64,000 bases of DNA, from assembly GCA_963402885.1 (NCBI GenBank), contig OY727095.1, positions 6,515,001 through 6,579,000 of the forward strand, given 5' to 3'. The position numbers were made by a program, and so were the translations under genes. This document shows positions 35,601-41,161 of this stretch, piece by piece. Source of the stretch: Antedon bifida (taxonomy: Eukaryota > Echinodermata > Crinoidea > Comatulida > Antedonidae). Below the pieces are notes generated by a model, which saw only the letters and a program-made list of their open reading frames with translations, had not been told where the DNA came from and searched no databases. Positions within the stretch are counted from its first letter, which is position 1; each line of letters starts with the position of its first letter.

Positions 35601-37244
35601 TGCATATCATGGACATGAGGCTTTAGCAGCAAAGAACTATGGTGGTAGGTACAACGCCCCTTGAACAATCATTAAACTGACACTATCTTTGCACACCTGC
35701 AAAAAGTAACAAGTTGTAATTGTAACCAGGTTTGCATAGTGTGAATTTCTCCTGAGATTTCGCAGGGGTCCATACACCGATGAGTTGATGTCCCGAGTTG
35801 TTACTGCGCGCACATGTATTGCCTTGGTTTTAAACTTAACAATCATAGTAATCAAATACTGCAGTGCGCAAACTATGCTTTCTCCGAAGATTTCTCGCGG
35901 TTCTCGTATTTGTGTGTGAAAACATGTAATAAGTTTGGAGATCAAACCATGTTACAACTTGTAACAATTTATGCATATGTTATATTGCATTCATGATCTT
36001 TTTTTTCTTCTCTACAGATAAAAAAGTTTTCGAGTTTTTGAAGAACATCGACCTCGACCGTCACGCCAAATCATTTAAGGATTCATTTGTAGTTTTTGAT
36101 GACATTCCATATATAGAATCGGAGGAATTACAAGATATGGGATTGAACAAAACAGAGATTAAACGTTTTCTTCGAAAATCAAAAGAAGTTAAAAAACAAA
36201 AAGTGGTATGTTTATTTATATATATATTGGTATAAATGACCTGAATCGAGGGGACTTTTAGTGAACGTGCATGACGTTTACGTCCACATGAGTCGTAGTC
36301 AGTTTCAAACCTGTGTACAGTACATTCTAATATGTTATTAATTATATCTTTTAACCGTCAACAGCATACATTTACTGGTAGGATTGTACATTATTGATAT
36401 TTTGTCACAATTTTTCAGAGGGGTGCTTTTGACGATGTCACGGTGCCATCAGACTTCCTGTGTCCAATAAGCAGAAGCATTATGACCCAACCAGTAACAG
36501 CTGCCGACGGAGTTACTTATGAATTTAAAAATATTGATGGTAAGAACCAAACTGAAGGGCAAGACTAAACCCTGAAATCGTTTTCCCAAACACTTTAACA
36601 AAAAAACCAGAGAGTGCACCCAATTGGAAGCACTTTATGAATATTCATCATATAAGCGAGTCAAATGGCCGAGCGTTTAAGGCAGGGGCGCCATTAATTA
36701 CCGTACCTAAACAATATCGGCATGGGTTCGAGACCGCTCTTAGTTCTGGTGGTGGAACAAGTCTTCTCGGATAAGGACTATAAACTGTAGGTCCAGTGTA
36801 CACAGTTATAACCCATGTGCACATTAAAAAACCAAGTTCATCATTCAAGACGAACAGGGGGTTACCCTGGTGAACTGGTTCACAAAATAGCCCCTGTATC
36901 CAGCGATTTATTTAGTATTGGTAATCCTTGGCCACATGTGCCTAAAGACATAAAATTTAGGACTATTTACCAGATAAACAGATTACTTGATACAAATTGG
37001 AATGGTTATTCAATTTTGTTTTACATTGACAGCTCATCTTCAATCTCAAATTACGTCGCCGATAACGAAGAAGCCTTTGGCAAACAAGACATTGAGCCCA
37101 AACATTGAGATTACTGACAAAATTCAGAAGTTTAAAATGAAAATTGAGAATGAACGAAGACGTAAACAACGTCAGATGAGACGAGAGGCATCGGATCTTG
37201 GGAATTCCAGACCACAGACACCTATGACTGATGTAGATTGCTAA
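17659..37244 (+). CDS. Predicted transmembrane receptor: MAM-SRCR-LDLa-MAM-LDLa-MAM-stalk-CUB-like-TM-SAM-U-box
   Basis: Twenty-four exons: 17659-17731, 19641-19900, 20237-20401, 21248-21335, 21551-21880, 22194-22328, 23060-23197, 23445-23542, 23952-24198, 24821-24955, 25481-25624, 26328-26419, 26958-27131, 27483-27570, 28052-28696, 29126-29257, 33063-33254, 33627-33750, 34103-34137, 34863-35018, 35390-35644, 36018-36205, 36419-36539, 37033-37244. All phases agree, giving 1408 residues plus TAA. The first exon is a signal peptide (hydrophobic core FGGICFLLSSYF) chosen for its ATG, phase and position. The ectodomain resembles scavenger/adhesion receptors. The tail carries tyrosine motifs, PPxY, a SAM domain and a U-box, a fold that recruits E2 enzymes. 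Most domain-border introns are phase 1, as expected for exon shuffling. The ligand is unknown. The main doubt is whether one transcript really links the 3.8-kb intron 29258-33062. Confidence 0.83.
17732..19640 (+). other. First intron of the receptor gene
   Basis: It separates the signal-peptide exon from MAM1. It holds a tRNA-like SINE (17938-18130) and several GGCCTAGGCCTA-rich stretches near 19190-19440. No further exon was recognised. Confidence 0.7.
17938..18130 (+). mobile_element. SINE-D, tRNA-like head
   Basis: A box-like TAGTTATTGTGCTTGCCTC and B box GGGTTCAATCC, about 50 bases apart, are followed by a non-tRNA body (CTCATGACTCTTTGGTC). It differs from the other SINE families in the window. 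The 3' end is not sharp. Confidence 0.6.
19985..20076. mobile_element. MITE-B fragment (right end)
   Basis: It carries the family end TTCATGTTTTTGGGGG followed by ACATCTTTAA, and the upstream block GAAGTGAATAACTTTA. Compare full copies at 38456-38797 and 43166-43713. Confidence 0.75.
20077..20170. repeat. Interspersed repeat shared with 45061-45125
   Basis: GAGTTGTCAAAACAATATAG, then CTATCTGAT, AAAACTCCT and CCCCTCCTGACTTT, recur in the same order in a PSMB1 intron. The family is unknown to me. Confidence 0.6.
20415..20752 (-). mobile_element. SINE-C, tRNA-derived, with (ATT)n tail
   Basis: On the minus strand it starts with a tRNA-like head (GGGCATGTGGTGCAGTGTG ... B box AAGTTCGAATCC). It continues with CTTGGGCAAGATACTTTAC and ends in a GCTATAAAATCC segment plus an ATTATTATT tail. 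The head-body-tail layout is that of a Pol III SINE. Confidence 0.8.
21551..21880 (+). other. SRCR domain of the receptor (exon 5)
   Basis: Residues about 195-305 lie in a single phase 1-1 exon. It has the GRIDVYINGNWRSIC opening, the CIQLGY segment and six cysteines in group-A order, ending LKC. SRCR domains bind polyanionic ligands and microbes in scavenger receptors; the ligand here is unknown. Confidence 0.95.
22194..22328 (+). other. LDL-receptor class A module 1 (exon 6)
   Basis: One phase 1-1 exon of 45 codons. Six cysteines and the calcium-binding signature CDFANNCGDNSDE are complete. Confidence 0.95.
22401..23004. repeat. 21-bp minisatellite (GTTGTCAACATCATCATCATT)n
   Basis: About 600 bp of 18-24-bp units varying in the number of ATC triplets, in the intron between LDLa1 and MAM2, starting 70 bp after the donor and ending 55 bp before the acceptor. 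Because most units are multiples of three, it is open in several frames on both strands. These frames are not genes. Confidence 0.95.
23060..24198 (+). other. MAM domain 2 of the receptor (exons 7-9)
   Basis: Residues about 351-511. It keeps the central GYFLLLDAS strand and the end GNGYLGLDDLSLTPGC. The beginning lacks the usual first cysteine of MAM domains (FQTDFGEWAN instead of C-x-FE), so it is divergent. Confidence 0.85.
24821..24955 (+). other. LDL-receptor class A module 2 (exon 10)
   Basis: A phase 1-1 exon of 45 codons with six cysteines and the calcium signature CFDASDE. It has the same length and phase as the first LDLa exon, so the two probably arose by exon duplication. Confidence 0.94.
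25112..25445 (+). mobile_element. SINE-B copy
   Basis: The head has GTGGGCAAACGGTTAAGAC and the B box GGGTTCGAGGC. The body landmarks AAAGAACCTAGTACATCTTT and GTCCAGTGTACACATC are present. It lies in the intron before MAM3. Confidence 0.85.
25686..25805. mobile_element. MITE-A copy in receptor intron
   Basis: Left end AAACTCTGTCTACAC, right end GTGTAGACAGAGCTA. The middle is shortened. Confidence 0.88.
26135..26215. repeat. Interspersed repeat with ATAGCGTGCATATCC core
   Basis: An (AAT)n start followed by TTTATATAGCGTGCATATCC and GTGCTCAAGGCGCTTCAC. This resembles the 3' end of SINE/LINE families common in marine invertebrates; the family is not identified. Confidence 0.5.
26630..26840 (-). 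mobile_element. SINE-B copy, reverse orientation
   Basis: The complement carries the SINE-B landmarks: AAAGATGTACTAGGTTCTTT, ATGTGTACACTGGACC and the CATTGTTCTGG end of the head. The tRNA-like head is cut at about 26840. Confidence 0.82.
27323..27461. mobile_element. MITE-A copy in MAM3 intron
   Basis: Both termini are present. The right terminus ends only about 20 bp before the acceptor of the last MAM3 exon (27483). Confidence 0.92.
28052..28696 (+). repeat. Thr/Ser-rich stalk exon with two coding tandem repeats
   Basis: Exon 15 of the receptor, residues about 723-937. The first part (28052-28340) is an 18-bp repeat encoding IPTTTN/IPTTTK units. The second (28378-28590) is a 15-18-bp repeat encoding STSTASP/SRSTSTV units. 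The composition is that of a mucin-like, O-glycosylated spacer holding the ligand-binding modules away from the membrane. Copy number is likely polymorphic. The exon is used in phase 1 at both ends. The frame stays open beyond the donor at 28697, but the GT is chosen because the next exon then joins in phase. Confidence 0.85.
28910..29065. mobile_element. MITE-A, full copy
   Basis: Complete palindrome with intact ends and TTA on both sides, in the intron between the stalk and the CUB-like exons. Confidence 0.93.
29290..29550. mobile_element. MITE-B related copy
   Basis: The left end is TTTAAAGATGTATTTGTCCCCCAAAACATG and so matches the MITE-B terminus. The right part (GTAAATAATTGTTTTTTTCGAT, AAATAACTATTAGGTGAAA) is shared with 16370-16480. 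No matching right terminus was found. Confidence 0.6.
29938..30188 (-). mobile_element. SINE-B copy, reverse orientation, with complete head
   Basis: The complement starts GAGTGAGTGGCCGAGCAGTTACGAC and has a B box GGGTTCGAGGC and the landmarks AAAGAACCTAGTACATCTTT and GTCCAATGTACACA. It ends 35 bp before the stop of the GPCR gene, so it could act in that gene's 3' UTR. Confidence 0.88.
30223..31116 (-). CDS. Class A GPCR, adenosine/MECA-like orphan receptor, single exon
   Basis: An intact 297-residue frame (ATG at 31116, TAA at 30223) with seven hydrophobic segments. It has N in TM1 (ITNIIVV), LALTDV in TM2, ADRYIAL at the end of TM3 (DRY), PLRY in loop 2, and NPLVYWWRLKDFR in TM7/helix 8, which resembles adenosine receptors. 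The conserved cysteine at the top of TM3 is missing, as in melanocortin, cannabinoid, S1P and other MECA-group receptors. The N-terminus (NTTSSTST) has a glycosylation site. Loop 3 is short. The gene lies on the opposite strand inside an intron of the receptor gene. Intronless orphan class A receptors of this sort are common in echinoderms, and the open frame argues against a pseudogene. The ligand is unknown. Confidence 0.9.
   Translation of the reverse strand: MNTTSSTSTFRAPTEILVIIFCFGLYAMITNIIVVITFLSTKTLWKKQNVFIISLALTDVISSGFLAVDITLRFEEEVEPFSLEMFDPALTFFSSGTTSLLTLTAVAADRYIALVYAPLRYDIIVTIKRCIAVCTFLWILPFFLYLYAGLQRMSLVFMTSYFLTFCIVSYLYYNIYKSIKYQHNVIVQQNSQELERSKKLLKTFLILIGVFAIFYSPAFVISVLFGVKFYTDLNSENISFAYSTLVFATINTLANPLVYWWRLKDFRSVLVGYFHVCSQVNLRQRFRQQSNTVTPIN
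31975..32945. mobile_element. Degraded DNA-transposon-like repeat carrying the minisatellite
   Basis: The left side reads TAGTAGAATCCCTATTAAG then TGGACACC, and the right side GTGTCTTCTAAGTAGGGG. The same GTAGAA-CCC/GGACACC theme occurs at 46150-46290 and 62835-62875 (GGGGGTTCTACTGTA). This looks like inverted ends of a Tc1/pogo-like non-autonomous family, but the borders are unclear. Confidence 0.5.
32099..32912. repeat. 17/34-bp minisatellite (GGTGTCTCCTGAATAGA)n
   Basis: About 800 bp of alternating GGTGTCTCCTGTATAGA and GGTGTCTCCTGAATAGG units. Two internal GTGATAGAGGTG breaks mark a larger, roughly 117-bp duplication (near 32528 and 32639). It is open in two minus-strand frames that are not genes. 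Confidence 0.95.
33627..34137 (+). other. Membrane helix and juxtamembrane part of the receptor (exons 18-19)
   Basis: Residues about 1056-1078 form one long hydrophobic helix (PVIAIIVIVLLVVALTVLVL), followed by a basic stop-transfer stretch KFKGNNRKR. This fixes the topology: MAM/SRCR/LDLa outside, SAM/U-box inside. Confidence 0.93.
34261..34352. mobile_element. MITE-A, truncated copy
   Basis: It begins within the left arm (ACTCTGTCATATCAC) and keeps the right end GATAGTGTAGACTTA. Confidence 0.8.
34437..34575. mobile_element. MITE-A copy with eroded ends
   Basis: GTTCTATCTACACTATAAAA on the left, GTTTGATACTGTAATG on the right, with the inner blocks intact. It is 85 bp from the previous copy. 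Confidence 0.83.
34863..35644 (+). other. Tyrosine-motif and PPxY segment of the receptor tail (exons 20-21)
   Basis: It has two YxxM motifs (EYVKM near residue 1154, EYAQM near 1163; YxxM binds the PI3-kinase p85 SH2 domain when phosphorylated), a KYEEI motif near 1210 (the preferred Src-family SH2 ligand), and a PPKY motif (PPxY, bound by WW domains such as those of NEDD4) that overlaps KYEEI. IYNVV in exon 20 is a further possible SH2 site. Function is inferred from motifs only. Confidence 0.75.
35127..35333 (+). mobile_element. SINE-B copy, 5'-truncated
   Basis: The head is missing. It starts in the body before AAAGAACCTAGTACATCTTT and ends in AATAAGGTTGAATAAATAAGG, showing the family's 3' tail. 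Confidence 0.83.
36018..36205 (+). other. SAM domain of the receptor (exon 22)
   Basis: Residues about 1236-1298. It follows the SAM pattern: VFEFLKNIDLDRHAKSF, then DIPYIESEELQDMGL, then EIKRFLRKSKEV. SAM domains form homo- or hetero-polymers, so the module could cluster the tail. Confidence 0.9.
36419..37244 (+). other. U-box and C-terminus of the receptor (exons 23-24)
   Basis: Residues about 1305-1370. It has VPSDFLCPIS...QPV..ADGVTYEF and, across the intron, ITSPITKKPLANKTLSPN, the typical two halves of a U-box. The CPI and DG-TYE positions used for folding and E2 contact are present. The usual I-x-x-W-L helix reads IDAHLQ, so the tryptophan is missing. A basic helical tail (KIENERRRKQRQMRRE) and a TPMTDVDC end follow. 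SAM followed by U-box is known from the cytosolic WDSUB1. Confidence 0.88.
36656..36895 (+). mobile_element. SINE-B copy inside the U-box intron
   Basis: The head has CAAATGGCCGAGCGTTTAAGG and the B box GGGTTCGAGACC. The landmark GTCCAGTGTACACA is present. The later part is diverged. Confidence 0.83.
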
Positions 37245-38455
37245 GCTTAAAATCCATTGTGAACTATTGTATTGGTGCAGACGAGACACAATTGTATATT
37301 TTAAATGTATTTTTTGTTTGAAATATTTATATATATATCTACTTATAATCATTCACAAACATAAATTTTGCTATTAATTATGAAATTTCTTGTATCATTG
37401 TATACAGTATAATTAAGGTGCACATTCAATATAAAATGTATCGTACTTAATTGAGCCTACGATTTTCAGGACAGGTGCAGGACATTCAAACAATTTCGAT
37501 TTAAAATCACGTCATACGAGCACGTCGAATTGGACAATTTGCGCGCGTTGTTGATAAAAAAGTTAAAAAAATCGTCAAAATTAAGCCTTTTTTTAAACAG
37601 TCAGATTCTAAACTACGTGGTGAACTTTTTTTTAATTACTTATTCTGGAAGTTGATGAGTTGTAGATATCGGATCATGCATCAATATGGCTAACTGGACA
37701 TTGTGACAATGGACATCGTATGGCCACTCGAATATAAAATATTGGATTTTTGTCTTTTTCGTCATAGCTCATCATATTTAAAATAGGGCATCTCTACTTA
37801 TCCGTATTCCATTTCCCTCCATTTTTTTTTATTGTCTAGGTCAATCAATTATCTTTCGCATGATTTACCATTTTTAAATTTGTGATGACGTCATCATGTT
37901 CAAAAGCGTCAATAACTTTGGTCATTTATTTTCACCTATTCTGCACTGTATGTAGTGCATATACAATATAGTGTGTATACTGTATATACTTAGACGTGAC
38001 ACAAAATAGAGAGCACACTAACATTTTTTCAATGGCATAATCGTTTTTCTGTACGCAATATTCTAACGTATGACATGCACGTGGCGTTTGTGCTGCGGAT
38101 AACCTAACTCGTACATAGTGACGAGTTCAAATCTAGTTGTAATTAATATTATGTTTACTAATAATTTTATCTAAATTAACTATTTTGTATACATAAATTT
38201 ATTATATAAAATCTTGATAGTATATTTAGAGTATGGTAAGATGATGTTCCTTACTTTGTATTATTCGAAACGTTGATCGTTTTTTTAAATATTATCATTA
38301 CATCTAAATTTGTTCATTTATTGTGTAAATTATATCAATTGTCAGTTTAATTTTAGTGGCGGAATGAATTTACTAGGGTTTTAAAATAATGCATGGCTTT
38401 TGTACTTCATCTTTTGTACATATATTTGTATATTTTATTACCGTTAATGAGCAGT

Positions 38456-38797
38456 TTAAGATGTATTGTCCCCCTAAAAAATAATTCCTAACAAAATTTT
38501 TGTTGAATATGCCATTTTAATGTAGCATAATAGTTATCCACTTTGACCAAAATTGGATCGGAAAAAAAATGTATTTACCTGAAAAAACTGTAATTTAAAG
38601 CAAAAAATGACCAAATTGGCTGCTAGTTTTTGGTTGAATTTAACCATTTATTTTGTCAATAAGGTGAAAACATTATTTTTTTTCTTTTTTTTTTTCTATG
38701 GAAGTGATTAACTTTAATAAAACTACAAAATAACAAATTCAAAGTCTAATTTAATTAATCTTCATTTGTCATGTTTTTGGGGGACAATACATCTTTA
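38456..38797. mobile_element. MITE-B, full copy
   Basis: The left terminus is TTTAAGATGTATTGTCCCCC and the right one GGGGGACAATACATCTTTAA, so it is a clear inverted-repeat element of about 340 bp. The interior is AT-rich and non-coding. Related copies: 43166-43713 (about 550 bp), a right end at 60625-60690 and fragments elsewhere. Confidence 0.88.
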
Positions 38798-38944
38798 ATA
38801 ATTAAGACTTGTGTATTATGTGCTTCTGTGTACATATCTAAACTTGCTGAATAGATATTATTTTTATAGTATATTTATATATTTCACAACTTGTAGTGAG
38901 TTTAATTTTAAGCTCAGATTGTTTGTTTTTTTTAAATTCTTATT

Positions 38945-39232
38945 TAAATACTTAATAAAACAATTGTACTAAAATACTTAATAAAACAATTGTAATTAAA
39001 TACTTAATGAAACAATTGTAATTAAATACTTAATGAAACAATTGTAATTAAATACTTAATAAAACAATTGTAATTAAATACTTAATAAAACAATTGTAAT
39101 TAAATACTTAATAAAACAATTGTAATTAAATACTTCATAAAACAATTGGATTTAAATACTTAATAAAACAATTGTAATTAAATACTTAATAAAACAATTG
39201 TACTTAAATACTTAATAAAACAATTGGACTTC
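38945..39232. repeat. 26-bp minisatellite (AAATACTTAATAAAACAATTGTAATT)n
   Basis: About eleven units, very similar to each other, in the receptor/LSM2 tail-to-tail region. Each unit contains an AATAAA hexamer, which could be read as a poly(A) signal on the plus strand. Confidence 0.93.
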
Positions 39233-39768
39233 AATTTTTAAAATCGAGTTTAAAGTTTATTTACATAACATTAAGAAACACTTATTTCTTTATAAATAAA
39301 GATTTCAAATACTTTTGTAACAAATTTATTTCTGTATCACTTTCGATATTTAAAAAAGAATTAAAGATAGTTGTCCAAAAAAAACAAAAAGGAATGTTGA
39401 TTTAATGCCTAACATACTTTATGTACATAATAGTACTTCAATTTGTTAAACATTTGTAGATAAAATATTTATGTTTTTAAATAAATTTGTTTTATAAGTT
39501 ATTTTTCTTAATTCAGTATGACTTCCCGCCCTCCCTACATAATAACATTTTGTTTTGAAAATGTGTTGGACTATTACCACGCCCATTTCAACACAAATTG
39601 TGCAGCAGCCTAGGATTCAATTCAGCCATGCTTATGGAGTTTAGTTCCAGTTCTGACCTTTGACCCATCTTGGCCTTTCTTGCTTTTCCATCTGGGCGAA
39701 GCGAGTAGTGTAATTTTTAAGGCTCGCGCCTTCTTTTTATCATTCTTTTTGATCATGTTTAGTTACAA

Positions 39769-40968
39769 TCACTGCTTGCTTTGTGTGGATTCCTTTCTTG
39801 CTGCGTCTTGCAGTAACTGCGTGTCGCACTCGTCCGCAGGGAGCTGCACGTATCTCACAACAGAACCACGAATAAAACAGTTTTTTACAGAAAGCTGTCA
39901 ATACAAATAAACCCAGTTAAATCACTATCACTAAATAAAGGTTTAACAAAATGTACATAACTATTGTGTGTAATTGAGGAAACTATAGCGACATACATGG
40001 GGAGAATATTTCTTTATGATCATTATAACTGAGTCTGTATACAAATTTAGAAGCAAGTTGCTAGGGTAGAATTTGTAGTTACTTGTTAGTATACAACAAT
40101 ATCACAATTTTAATATACACCTGTATGTAATTAAGTTGCTTACCATATGTGGGTACTTTTCTGGGTCGGTAACGCTTATATCCGTCAATTTAATATTTAG
40201 AAATTGATCCACTGAATGCAGAGTACCACAAATGCTACAAAAGGAAATTAAACCATAAAGAACTTTGCAGGGTAAAATATTATTTATTATTTATTGTCTC
40301 ATATATATTTATATATTATATAATATTCAAATTCAATATAAATATATTTATCATCTAAATAATAAACAAATAAAATTATAAATTTCAGGTTTATTACAAA
40401 TACAGTACATGGCATGGTTGGATTTTATTAAAATTAAAGCGAGCAAGATTACAGATTTTTCAATCATTGATTACCTCAAATCATTTTTCAGCTCGACTAC
40501 AACATCCTTGCCAATCAGTGACTTGAAGAAAGAGTAAAACAGCTGGAGGGTGAAAACATAATATGGTATTTAAAAAAAGCTTAATTATTAATAATCATAA
40601 ACATCAGAATCCATTAATATTTAAAACTTTATTTATTAATATTACTAATTAGCATTATTCATTATGGAGAAAATGTATTTTATTTCATCACGGCAAAATA
40701 AAATCAACAAAAAAGACAGAGCTGTTGCAACGGCACTCTGCTATCTCTTCGAGTCGAATCGACTCTACGATTGCTATGGGTCTGACCTAGAAGACTATCC
40801 CCCTCTTACCGCCATACGTCTGGGCTAAGACAAGGACTTATGGCCTAGCCTAGCTAGGAAGCCTATCTTAAACTCCGATTTACATGACTCGGATACAAAG
40901 TATTCTAATTTCTTGGATGAGTAGACTTACATTACTATATATAATAACTGAAAATGAGTATTTACCAT
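39769..40968 (-). CDS. LSM2: LSM2, U6 snRNA-associated Sm-like protein
   Basis: Four coding exons on the minus strand: ATG alone at 40968-40966, then 40542-40475, 40234-40144 and 39894-39769. The total is 95 residues plus TGA, exactly the human length. Sequence landmarks are FYSFFKSLIGKDVVVELKND, TLHSVDQFLNIKLTD, YPHM and CFIRGSVVRYVQLP; these cover the Sm1 and Sm2 motifs. The protein is part of the LSM2-8 ring that binds the U6 3' end in the nucleus and of the LSM1-7 decapping ring in the cytoplasm. The first exon is inferred from the start codon standing directly on a good donor (ATG|GTAAAT), as in other LSM2 genes. It is too fragmented to appear as a single long open frame. Confidence 0.95.
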
Positions 40969-41161
40969 TTCAAACGATTGACTTTAATGTAATAAAATGT
41001 AAAACATGTGCGACCACTAAATCAAAAACTTTTTTCTCTTCATAAAATTAAATTGTATTGTGTTGTTATCAATAGAGGGCGTTTTTTGGAGAGTGACTTT
41101 GCTGACTTTTTTTCGCACACATTTTTTTCTCAGATAAATTTAGATTAATAATTGTATAACA
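40969..41161. promoter_or_regulatory. Shared promoter region of LSM2 and PSMB1
   Basis: The start codons of two divergent housekeeping genes are only 193 bp apart, so the 5' UTRs and both promoters must fit here. No TATA box is evident. Bidirectional promoters are common for such gene pairs. Confidence 0.75.

Larger units (their letters stand above)
37245..39768. other. Tail-to-tail region between the receptor gene and LSM2
   Basis: It holds 3' UTR sequence of both genes, a full MITE-B (38456-38797) and a 26-bp minisatellite (38945-39232). No exon was recognised on either strand. Confidence 0.6.

Noticed and set aside
38945-39232. Possible CRISPR-like array (regular 26-bp repeats)
   Set aside because: Units abut each other without unique spacers, and the DNA is from an animal. 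The same holds for the other tandem arrays here.
39680-39910. Plus-strand open frame of 76 codons
   Set aside because: Antisense to the last LSM2 exon, which matches its family without gaps.
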